DNA of 64,000 nt. Origin: Hemerocallis citrina (taxonomy: Eukaryota; Streptophyta; Magnoliopsida; Asparagales; Asphodelaceae). Positions within the stretch are counted from its first letter, which is position 1. Every line of letters starts with the position of its first letter. A program made the translations under genes and the position numbers. Shown here piece by piece: positions 49,799-60,864 of this stretch. Below the pieces are notes generated by a model that saw only the letters and a program-made list of their open reading frames with translations, was not told the DNA's origin and searched no databases. The DNA lies in assembly GCA_017893485.1 (NCBI GenBank), contig CM030363.1, forward strand, positions 174,928,686-174,992,685, read 5' to 3'.

Positions 49799-49989
49799 CA
49801 AAAAATTGGGAGCATGGAGTAAAGAATTTCCTATTGAACGACCACAAATACCTGCTAATGAAACAATATTCATGTTCGTAATCAAATATCAAACTTTGCA
49901 AATGAGAACATGAATCTATTGAATAAATCATTGCACTCCAAGCCATGATCAAATGATGCATTCCATTGCTTCCTTGCTTATGTCAAAAA

Positions 49990-50790
49990 TTGGAAGATAA
50001 TGCTAGTAGGAGGATTGAAGTCATTCAACACACTTAATTTGTTGACAATTTAACTCTGCATATATATAGGTTGTGTTAGTTACCTTTGTCCAAGAGGACA
50101 TCATGGACTCTGTACTTTTAGGCTTAAAATAGGCATTTAATAAGACCATGTATAAGTATGCTGGATTTGAAGCATTTTATTTCAAAATATCCCCACCCTC
50201 CAACCTACTGACATTGGCCAAAAAATCAATTATCAAATATGTAAATGTGATATTGGGATAGTGCTATATATGTATGAAATGTGATATTGGGATAGTGTTC
50301 AAGTATTTTATTTATTCATTATACATAATTTATTTACATGACCTATTAGACATATACACTATTAAATGCTCAAAAGCAATCGAGCTCGACTCAATTGCTT
50401 TTGAAAAATTGCACCTGTAATGCTGTATGGGTATACCATGTTATTGTTTTGTCAATTTTATTTTATTTACATGCAGGCTGCGGATGCAATTAGAGAGTTT
50501 CTTCTACCCCACTCTCTTTCCACAACATAAATTTTGTTATGTCAATGGATTTTATTGTAATTTTTTATTTATGTTGATGAACTATGTAATGTTGATTTGA
50601 ACTTTGTAATGTTGATGAACTTTGCTATGTTGGTTGGAGAACTTTGTATGTTGTTGTCGGTTGGATAAATTTATGACTTTTTTATGTCGGTTTGAAGGAA
50701 TGATATGGATGCACAATTATGATGCAATTTGATAAATTTTGATTTATGTTAAATTTTTGTATTACAGGAGCATTTCAAGTTGATTTTTGA
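49990..50790. other. hAT interior, right part, no gene seen
   Basis: AT-rich. Includes a run of ATGTTG-type repeats near 50565-50660 before the GAGCTCG-rich subterminal region. Confidence 0.5.
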
Positions 50791-51181
50791 GCCTTTGACA
50801 TTTTTCGAGCCGAGTTCGAGTTCGAGCTCGACTCGATTTGTAAACGGTCTTCAACGAGTCGATCTCGAGCTTGGGCGAGCTCACACGAGCTGAGTTCGAG
50901 CTTCATTGCTAGAGCTCAAGCCGAGTTCGAGTTTGATAAAAACGAGGCAAGCCGAGCTCGAGCCTCAAGCTACTCGACTCAACTCGATTCGTTTGCAGCC
51001 CTAACCACAAGTGCGGTCGACTCTTCCTCTCGGACAAACCCTATACAAGAGTTGGTTGGGTGTGTGGTCGACTGCAACCCTGGACGGTCGACCGCGAATC
51101 TGCCTGCACCTTTTCAACTTATGTGCTTCATCGTATCTTCTTCTAATCTAAACTACAAGTATACAAGACATAATCCTAACA

Positions 51182-52063
51182 TAGAAGTCTTAAGCATTAT
51201 TATCCAAGTTGAGCAACAACTCGCGACTTTCCAGAAAAAAGTGCAGCATGTTGTTTCTCTTTTTGCATACAGATGATCCCTTAACAGTGTGTCATGAACT
51301 AGTGCAACTACAGCTGCAAATTCATCTTCGACAATAAACCTTTCCAACCATTTAACTCAGTCAAAACGTTTCTACTGTGACAACCACAGCAAGCCTACGA
51401 CTCCTAACAATCCGGATCAATTTGTGAATAACATAAAAGTTGACCTTATAAAACAAAAGCAGAAACAGAATACATAACAAGATGAAAAAAAACAATGTCA
51501 TTGTTTGCTATAAAACTAGCATCAACTGCTGAAGGACAAAACTGAAGAACGATTCTCATAACCTACAACAGATGACGAGGAACATACAAAAACAATCAAC
51601 TGTGAGATATCAACACCACCTGCCAGTACCATGCAGCAAAAATTCTACAATAACTAAGAATGAATTCAGGATGTATCAATAAGGATGCAACTAATCATAT
51701 AGCCATTTAGTGATTCGGGCAAATTTGGAACAAACTATTTAAAGATAGAACTAAAAGCAAAATAAACCATACAGAAGCAGAAGAAAGGTATATAGAATAG
51801 GCAGAAACGCTGCAATAAAATTGCAACCTTTAAGAAGATAAGCAAATATCTCAGGATAAAAGGAGCTTCTCAAACCAAAAATAGACAAGTTTCTCAAACC
51901 CAAATATCGCTAACATGTCTGCCAACGCACCCACAAACCCGACGGAGCGTCAAAATACTGTTGAAAAGTTGAGCTATAACATCCTATTCTAGCATAACAA
52001 AGATTTCTTTACACAGATACTTAACATTCCACTACTTGTCGTCCAGATGAGCTTCATAAGACT
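51182..52063. other. Region downstream of the Argonaute gene
   Basis: About 880 bases between copia element C and the Argonaute stop codon. Probably includes the minus-strand 3' UTR. A minus-strand frame at 51347-51153 has no recognisable similarity. Confidence 0.5.
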
Positions 52064-55000
52064 TCAGCAGTAAAACATAACCTCCTTAACGTTGTCTCTG
52101 ATTTTAGGCAGAGGCCTTGGCTCAGCAGTTCTTGCTCGTGTCCCACCAGCAGATGATTCAGCTTCAGTCTCACCTTCAACGTAGTATCTTGCTCGAAAAG
52201 CAGCAAGATGTGCATAATATGCTGGGGGGACTGTTAAAAAAAAGGAAAAATTATTGAGGAAAAGGGGAACTAGTACAAATCAAGCTACCAAGTTCAATAG
52301 AAATTTAAAAATAAAATTCAAGTAAACAAGAGATAAGAAACATACCTACAGACACAGAGCGAGTGCAGCGAGCATAACTGCAATTCATATACAAATGAAG
52401 CAAGAGAAGACAAGTTAAACGACAATGTATTTTGTGTTTAACATACTAAGAACTTCAAATAATCAAAATTAACTTACGTGTAACATAAGTTATTAGTCAA
52501 GATCTGCAAGCCATCAGCACTGAATCTATTCTCATCGAAAAGGACATGATAATGAGTTGGACGACTTGTCCCCTACAAAAGAGTAAATGCAAAGGTAAAG
52601 TCAAACCACCGCTGCTGCTAGAAAAGTAACCTTTAAAGCTAGGTACCAACAAAGAAGAGAAATCTGAAGATAAAGGAATACCTGAATTCCTGCATGACTG
52701 CACAGATAGAAGTCAAACTCAGTTGGGTGACAGATCCTTCTGTCCACAACAGTGCCTAGAAAAAAGCAGGAACAACCAGGGTTACAAGTTACTCTTTTAC
52801 TCTTCAGATGTGAGAGACTAAACAAAGGCAAATCAGGAAGATGGTGATTATAATGACTAACCTGGCATAATGTTTCCACTCCTGTCTGTGTTCTTGTTCC
52901 CTTCAGGAAAGAGACGGGTATGATGCCTCTTCTGCACTACCACAAACGTAATAGGAGGAAGATAACCTTCCTGAATAGATGCACAAGCCTGCACAGATTG
53001 GGCAATGGATAAGCAATGAAGAAAAGAAACAGTTAAGAAAAAAAGTTAAGAAAAAATGCTACTGTAAGGAGCAAAAGATAAGGTCTTTACCGATCGAATA
53101 GCATCAATCTCATAAAGTAGGACATGGCTAAATTGGCCTTCAGCTGACACCATCCCTACATATATAATATATAACTAGTTAGAGACTCCAACAATGAGGC
53201 ATGTGTAGATACACAGATACATGGCAAGAGGATGCTAACCTGTAAAATATGATACGTTCTGGTTTCCGGTTTGTTTTCTTATAAAAGGATATTAACAGCT
53301 CCCTGCAAGAACATATTTTTAAGATTCAAAATTCAAATAGAGCACTTCTACATAGAGAATATGCTCTAACCCACCCACCTGATTAAGCCTCCATACACAG
53401 GTTTCCCCTTGGGGTCAGTAGTAAGTGTGTAGAGGTCCTGTATCATCTCCTGCCTGTGCGGCTGTGCAGAAACAAGGCCCTTATAATATGTCACCTGTGG
53501 CCAATCCATTGAGGCGACAACCTACATGCAAACCATTCGCGATTCTTTTAATTTGTTTAGGTTTATGTAGAATTGTATACAATAATATATAAGCACGAAC
53601 TAATGAACATCATTAAAATGCTTCCTAATCAGTTCCCGATATACAATTGAAATTGGAAAAATGACGCATGTGCAAACAGTTCATCATTCTTTTTAAATTT
53701 ATATATATTTGTCTAGAATTGTTGCCAATAGGGGAAAGAAATGAACATCAGCAAATGTTTTATTTTATGATTTAATATACTTATGTTGTAAGAGTAGTAT
53801 AGTCTTTTGTTATTTTTAGCTCTTAAAAGCTCTCTCTCCTCCTCTTGCACTGAAGTATTCTTGCAGCCCCAAATAAAACCTTTGAACTTCCTCTTCTCTC
53901 TGATTTCTCTTTGGTTCTTGATTTGCTTTTGGATGTTGTATTTATCATGGTATCAGAGCGGGTTACCTGAGCTTCCTGCTGTCAGATCTTGTTTCACCAT
54001 CTAAGCCCACGTCGCTGCCTCCATCTCCAGCCATGGCCAACGCCGCCAACTGCACCCGTCAAAGCCGCCATCATCCGCTCTCGACCGATGATCTATGCAC
54101 TCTCTCAGCTGTTGGATCTTTGTTGTTGGTTTAGGGTTCTAGACTGGTAATTGGAAATTAGAAGAAGGAGAAGAAGGAGAAGAAGAAGAAGAAGGGAGAT
54201 TGACTCGGTCGGCTGCTGGAATTGGGGTTAGAAGGGAAAGCTCAAGTGAAAGCCTCGGTTGCTTAGGCTTATTTTTGAGAAGGAAAGAATGTTAACAACA
54301 ACAAACTAATCTCAGATGTTAGTAGTATGGTGGATTTAAGTTAATTAGTGTTGAAGAGTGGAATTGATAAGAAGGAAAAAAAAGGAAGAAAAAGTGGACA
54401 CTGTTTTGGGTTTTGATTGGGGGAGGATGTTACTCTAATTGAATTGAAGTGGGTATGCGGTGCAATTTGGGAGTCCTTTTAAACTTTGCAAATTTGGAAG
54501 TTTTGTTTGCATTCAAAATTTCAAAGGTCAGATGGATAAGTGCAATTTTTGCAAAGGGGTCATCGGAAAACTCAATGTCCTAAGCTATTGAATCAGGTAC
54601 AACAACATCAGCAAAAGCAAACATACCACAATCAGTCATATTTTAGAGCCTCATTATTGAATTCTACACTCACAGCCATTTCTGAGCAGCTTTAGAAACT
54701 CCTTGCCACACAGTCGCATGATATGTCTGTCCGCTAATAGGTCAGCTACCCTCTAGTTCCTCAGGTATGACTTCTTCCACATGGGTTTTGGATTCTAGGA
54801 GCTTCACACCATATGTCACCTGATTCAAAACTCTTTGTTTCTTTACATTCTACATCATCAGTATCTGTTATGACTGTTGATGGTACACCTATGCCAATAG
54901 CAGGAATTGGTTCCGTTGTCACACATTTATCTCTTTCTAATGTTTACCACATTCCTAAGCTTACGTTGAATCCTGCATCTATTAGTCGGTTGTGTGATTC

Positions 55001-58000
55001 TGGTGTGATTCTGGTTACTCAGTGACATTTTCTTCTCGCTCTTGTTATGTGCAGGATCCGCAGTCCCAGAAGCTGATTGGGACAAGTCATAGAAGGGGGG
55101 ATTATACGTTTTGGATGAGTTACGGTTACCAGTATTTGCAGCTCCTAGTGTTGATTTGTCTTTCATCCTCTAGTTTTTATTTATGGCATTCACGTCTTGG
55201 TCATGTTTCAGCTTCCCACTTAAAATTCTTAGCTTCTACAAGATCCTTAGGAAATTTGCAAACACATGATATTTCTAATTGTAGTGGTTGTAAGCTTGCC
55301 AAATTCACTGCCTTTCATTTTAATCGAAGTATTTTGTGCTCTTCTGCACCATTCGATTTAATCCATTCTGATGTGTGGGTACCTTCTCCTGTTATTACAA
55401 AGAGGGGGGGGGGGGGGGTCATGATATTATGTTTCTTTCAATGATGATCACACTTGTTTTTGTTGGATTTATCACACGAAACGCGTTCTGACTTTTTTAA
55501 TGTATAAAAACTTTCAAGCTCCTGTTAAAATTCAACATTGTGTTGTTATCAAGTGTTTTAGATGTGATTTGGTGGTAAATATACTTTGCAATAAATTTTG
55601 TGGTTTGCTTGCATTAGATGGAACTGTTTACCAGTCTTCTTATACCGATACTCCTGAGCAAAATGATGTTGCTAAAAGAAAACATAGGCACGTTATTGAA
55701 ACTGCCCGTTCTATTTTGTTGTCATCTTCAGTTCCTAGTGAGTTTTGGGGAGAAGCAGTACTTACTGCAGTCAACCTAATTAGTAAGAGCTCATCGTCCA
55801 TTACTTTAGGTTTGTCACCTTTTGAAAAACTATATGGGTATGCTCCTCACTATTTCTTATTGAGAGTTTTTTGTTCAACTTGATTTGTTCTTCCACATGT
55901 AGAACATTCAAAATTATCGTCTCGCTCTGTCATTTGTGTGTTTCTTGGTTATGGTGAGGGACAAAAGGGATATCGTTGTTTTGATCCAGTTTCGCAAAAA
56001 CTTTGTGTCCCATCATGTTTTATTTCTTAAGCATATACCTTTCTTTTCTATTTCTGCTACCACTCACAACTTTTCTCCACCAGTTTCTTCTATTCTTGAT
56101 TATGACTCATCTCTTGCTCCTGTAGCTCCCTTTCCTCTTCATTATTCCCGCAAGACTCGCATTGTTAGTTCTGGAGATACTAGTGCCTCACAGTCTGACA
56201 TTCATGATACTCCCCCTCCTGCCGCTGCCCAAGCTCCTCCTGAGATTATGGATTCCTCTTCTCGTTATCCTCAGCATTCTAGTAAAGTCTACTCACCTAC
56301 CAGATTTTGTTTACTGTTGTTATTCCACTTCTTTCTCTTCATTTTTAGCATCTATTCATTGTCTATTTGAGCCCTTATCCTATAAAGAGACAGTTCTTGA
56401 CCCCCATTGGCAACATGCTATGAACGAAGAATTTTCTGCCTTGCAAAAGACACACTTGGGATTTGGTACCTTTACCTTCTGATAAAATTACAGTTGGGTC
56501 TCGTTGGGGTTATAAAATCAAGACAAAGTCTGATGGATCAGATGAGCGCTACAAAATTAGATTGGTTGCTAAGGGTTTTGCTCATGTTGTAAAGATGACT
56601 ACAGTTCATGCTCTTATTGCAGTTGCATATGTTCGTCAATGGCATATATCTCAAATGGATGTTAAGAATGCTTTCTTGAATGGTGATTTGCATGAAGAAG
56701 TTTATATGGTTCCCCCGCCTGGTGTCTCTCATAATCATAGAGAAGTTTGTAAACTTAAGAAAGCGTTGTATGGTCTCAAACAGGCACCTCGAGCTTAGTT
56801 TGAGAAGTTCTCTACCGTTATCACTTCTCTTAGGTTTTCCTCCAATAATCACGACTCGGCTCTTTTTGTCAAGTGTACCCCTATTGGTCGTATTTTACTC
56901 TCTCTATATGTTGATGATATGATTATTACTGGCGATGATGTTGATGGCATTGCAGTATTAAAGTCAGAATTAACCCGTTAATTTGAAATGAAGGATTTGG
57001 GTTCTCTATGGTATTTTTTAGGTATTGAAGTTGCATTTTCTCCAAAAGGTTATCTTCTTTCTCAGTCAAAGTACACTGCTGATATTCTTGAATGTGTTCG
57101 TCTTACTGATACTAAAACTGTTGATATTCCTTGTGAGCTAAATGTTCAGTACGCTGCTTCATTTGGTACTCCTTTGTCAGATCCTACTTTATACTGCACT
57201 ATTGTTGGAAGTTTGGTCTACCTCACAATAACTCGTCCAGACATTGCTTATGTTGTTCATACTGTCGTCAGTTTGTTGCTTCTCCTACCACAGTACATTG
57301 GGCTGTTATTCTCTGTATCTTGCAATATCTTTGAGGGACCATCTTTTAGAGTCGTTTGTTTCCATCCACTTCTTCCTTGAAGAAGAAGCATTGTCTGATG
57401 CTGATCGCGGGCGTGATCCCATAGATCGCAAGTCTGTTACTGGTTTCTGTATTTTTTTGGTGATTCTCTTATTTCTTGGAAGAGTAAGAAACAAACTGTT
57501 GTTTCTCAATCTTCTACAGAGGTAGAGTATCGTGCTATGACATCCACTACTAAAGAGATTATTTGGTTACGTTGGTTACTTACAAATATGGGTGTTTTTC
57601 TTTCTCATCCTACTCCTATGTATTGTGACAGCCAAAGTGCTATTCAGATTTTCCACAACTCAGTTTTTCATGAACGGACCAAACACATTGAGATTGATTG
57701 TCACTCGTCACCATCAAGCACGGCACCATTACTTTACTGTTTGTTCCTACTTCCATGCAGATTGCAGACTTCTTTACCAAGTCACATTATATTTCACGTT
57801 TTCATTTACTTGTTGGCAAACTCTCGATACTTATTGCAGCCGCATCGTGAGTTTGAGGGGGGATATTAAAGTAATTATGCTTATGTTGTAAGCATAGTAT
57901 AGTCTTTTGTTATTTTTAGCTCTTAAAAGCTCTCTCTCCCTCTTGTACTGATGTATTCTTGCAGCCCCAAATAAAACCTTTCAACTTCCTGTTCTCTCTA

Positions 58001-59974
58001 ATTTCTGTTTGGTTCTTGATTTGCTTTTGGATATTGTATTTATCATTGAGGGTCATCATGTGAAGGACAAAACTGAAGGAAAAGAGACTACTAACCGCAG
58101 CAATTGAAGGAGAAGAGTCTTCCCCCGGCGGTGGGTGAGTAACGTCGGCTCCAAAGAAAATTGTTGGTACATCAGTCACCAGAGGAACTCTACGAGCACC
58201 GACAAAATCCGCAAGAACTGTATTAGTGCCACCCACCTGTTCAATAAACATGTAAGTAAAATTCAGCAAGCCCCTTATTCCAGTCTCGAAAGACACACTG
58301 AAGAGCAAGGAATAACAAACCTTGACGTTTATTTTCAGTGCAACATTTTCCATGTACTGTGGTTTGCATTGTTGAGCATGTTTAGGCAAGCAACATTGGG
58401 ATATAATGCCCAACTCAGTTTCGCAAACTCGCTTAATCTTACCTGAAAAGGAGTGAACAACAACAAATAAGTTCTGCTAATAAATATTGAACCCTGTAAC
58501 CTAACAAAGCAATGAGAATCGTGCATACCATATGACCCAGTAATTTCTGGTAAAATTACAAGCAACAATTGCAGAGGCCTTCCAGCTAGTTTTCCAATCA
58601 GTGCAGCATGTGCTTTCCGTAAAGAGCCCTCAATATTTTGAGGATTTTCAAATAAGATGTCAGATACTGGATTCCGACTGACTTGCTGAGAGCAGATAGA
58701 GAAGAATGATGTTAGTAATATGAAAATAATTACGCGCACATAAATATTCATTACACCAAAATATTTAATTACCATTCCAATTGTGTTACAGATGTTAAAC
58801 AATCGGTCACAGAACTGGTAGGCCCCCTCTGGGCGAAGATTCCTTGCAAAACTTATGCAAGCCCAAGAATCGATCTTTCCACCATTTACCATTTTCTGCA
58901 GGTAAATAGTAGGAAAGTAGGTAAATAGTAGGAAAGTACAAGCCATATTCCCTACCATAATTCCTGCACTACAGTTTACTTTTGGAGGTTACATAACAAC
59001 AGATGTGTTTCCAAGATAGTGTATAAAATAATAGGGTTAAGGAAGAAATAGCACCCAAAGTTTACCTTAATTTCCAAAAAGTACCCAAAGTTTTTATAAT
59101 ACCCATATAGCACCTAAAGTTTACCTTAATTCCCAAAAATCACTTCTGTTTTATTGTTGGGAGGAAAAAGTGTGTAAATTTGGGTACTATTTGGGAATTA
59201 TGATAAATTTTGGGTGTAATTTGGTCTTGGATGGTTTTTGGGAATTAGGATAAACTTTGGGTGATATTTGGTCATTTCCCCAAAATAATAATAATAATAA
59301 TGATAGGAAATCAATTTTAATAAGCTAGAATAGATACTACACATTTTGTGCTGGCTATTAGAACTACCATGCTGAAACATAATATAGACAGGAAGAGTTT
59401 GCAAAATTTCAAAATTAGGTGACAGTACTTGTACCACGCAATACAAAGCATTTACAAAATAATTAAAAAAGCATTAAAGATGCACATTTTGTGCAGGCTA
59501 GAACACCATGCTAAAACATAATTCAGAGATAGGAAGAGTTTGCAAACCTTCAAGATTAGGTGACACTACAAGAACTTATGCAATACAAAGCATTTACAAA
59601 ATAAAAAAAGCATTAGAGAGCAATGTTACATATACGAATTCACTCACCTTGTTTATCATATTCCAAGAGCCAACTTTTGGGTTGCACATTTTCTCTTTTC
59701 CAGTTTCATGGTACTTTAGCTGTAATATACAAAAGCAACTCCACAATTTAGTAGTTTATTTTACTATGAATAACAGCTGCAAGTAAAGTAATTACCATTG
59801 GAGGAGGTAAAACTCTTGCTTCAACTGAAGTTAGCTGCTCTTTGACCTTGATGCCAAATTCCTCGGCAAACTTGTCATTCTTATAATTATTTCTGTCAAC
59901 CATCTGTGGAAGAATTAGTTGGCATTAAAAAAAAATTACAGACAAACATTTGAGGCCAAAGTTCATGCTTAGGA

Positions 59975-60009
<35 letters not shown>

Positions 60010-60767
60010 CGGCCGTCAATGGTTGAAGAACTACTACAGGGAAGGAGAGAATGAAGGACCGCACCTCAACAATACTTTGTTCCCTCTGATGGGGACGTTG
60101 GCATGTTGCTCTCAGTATTTCAGTGACCTGCTGCTCGTTTAGCTTCTTCGAGAACCTCTGGCCTTCCACAATCGTGCAGAGCTAGTATAACAATGCCATG
60201 AGAATCAGATTGTCAGGTTACAGACTTACCCATGAGTAAAATATTTGTTTTTGTCAACAGAAAGTAAGGAAAGGACCTCCATGGGTAAGTACGTTGGCCT
60301 TCTATCACTCCCAGACTGCAAGCATGGCCAGTTGGCATACCGAATGTGATACTGGTACTTCTCCTTGAAATAATCCAACACTTTTACATTGTTTCCATTG
60401 TCATCCATGAACCTGACGGGAAAAGAAATTGAATTATCAAAAGGGGCAAATCATAGGAAAGAGCTAAAGAATATAAGCAGAAAGGTGACTTGAAGTACTT
60501 ACGATAATAGAGACAAGGGCTCAATAGTTATTCCTGTTATCTTATAGCGCCTGCAGCTATCACCTCTATGAGTGACTTGTACTCTTAATCCTCTCAAGGC
60601 TTTCTTTAGCTGAAAAGTTGGAAAAAAAATATATAGCAAGAAAAGATACAAATCCTAGAAAACAATATTTTGTTATCAGCTGTCAAGTTCAAGCAGAAAT
60701 GCTTTCACAAATCAAAACTTTAAGTGAACAAACAGAAGTAACAACGGCAGCACCTTCAAAGTTAACC

Positions 60768-60800
<33 letters not shown>

Positions 60801-60818
60801 ACAAAAAAAAAAAAAAAC

Positions 60819-60864
<46 letters not shown>

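Larger units (their letters stand above)
48631..49989 (+). repeat. F-H-F-H-F array: three 191-bp segments separated by two Helitron-like units
   Basis: F copies: 48631-48821, 49215-49405, 49799-49989, each exactly 191 bases from CAAAAAATT to TATGTCAAAAA. H copies: 48822-49214 and 49406-49798, each exactly 393 bases. Copies differ by scattered substitutions only. Native sequence before the first F is GTTACAGTAG and after the last F is TTGGAAGATAATG. Confidence 0.92.
44898..51003. mobile_element. hAT-like DNA transposon, non-autonomous or decayed
   Basis: Perfect 16-bp terminal inverted repeats TAGGGCTGCAAACGAA at 44898-44913 and 50988-51003. Flanking octamers ACTACCAG and ACCACAAG agree in 6 of 8 bases. 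The sister LTR at 42525-42540 shows an uninterrupted ACCACAAGTG there. Subterminal regions (44930-45080 and 50800-50990) are dense in GAGCTCG/CGAGCTCG motifs, as hAT transposase binding regions often are. I find no transposase domain. A frame at 46541-46810 with an alanine run could be a first exon, but this is unsupported. A Tourist-type element and the Helitron-like array lie inside. Confidence 0.7.
42006..51181 (-). mobile_element. Gag-only Ty1/copia element C, with hAT-like insertion in its 5' LTR
   Basis: Left (3') LTR 42006-42766. Right (5') LTR 44371-51181, interrupted by 44898-51003. Without the insertion the right LTR is about 0.7 kb and matches the left one. The primer site complement CTCTGATACCAC lies just left of 44371. 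The internal part is about 1.6 kb and encodes gag plus the protease start. I see no clear target duplication (CATAC before, TAGAA after); the left terminus itself is degraded (TATC for TGTT). Confidence 0.8.
53768..58045 (+). mobile_element. Small-LTR Ty1/copia element in an Argonaute intron
   Basis: LTRs of about 180 bases at 53768-53947 and 57864-58045 share TTATGTTGTAAG..TAGTATAGTC and end GTATTTATCA. PBS TGGTATCAGAGC follows the 5' LTR directly (53948-53959). The purine tract GAGTTTGAGGGGGGA precedes the 3' LTR. It lies antisense to the host gene, within the intron between exons 58236-58096 and 53521-53379. I see no matching target duplication. Pol is full length but broken. The gag part is almost replaced by other sequence. 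Confidence 0.88.

Noticed and set aside
48870..49800. Regularly spaced palindromic repeats resembling a CRISPR array
   Set aside because: Plant nuclear DNA; repeats are degenerate, spacing is uneven, and the 393-bp unit is itself duplicated with Helitron-type ends.
48584..49961. Minus-strand frames starting MHHLIMAWS, found three times
   Set aside because: They arise from the repeated 191-bp F segment; no homology or start context supports a gene.
53140..53160. Alternative splice acceptor explaining the Argonaute frameshift
   Set aside because: The only other AG nearby (GTGTCAG) leads into TGA in the required phase, and the donor of the preceding exon has no in-range alternative.
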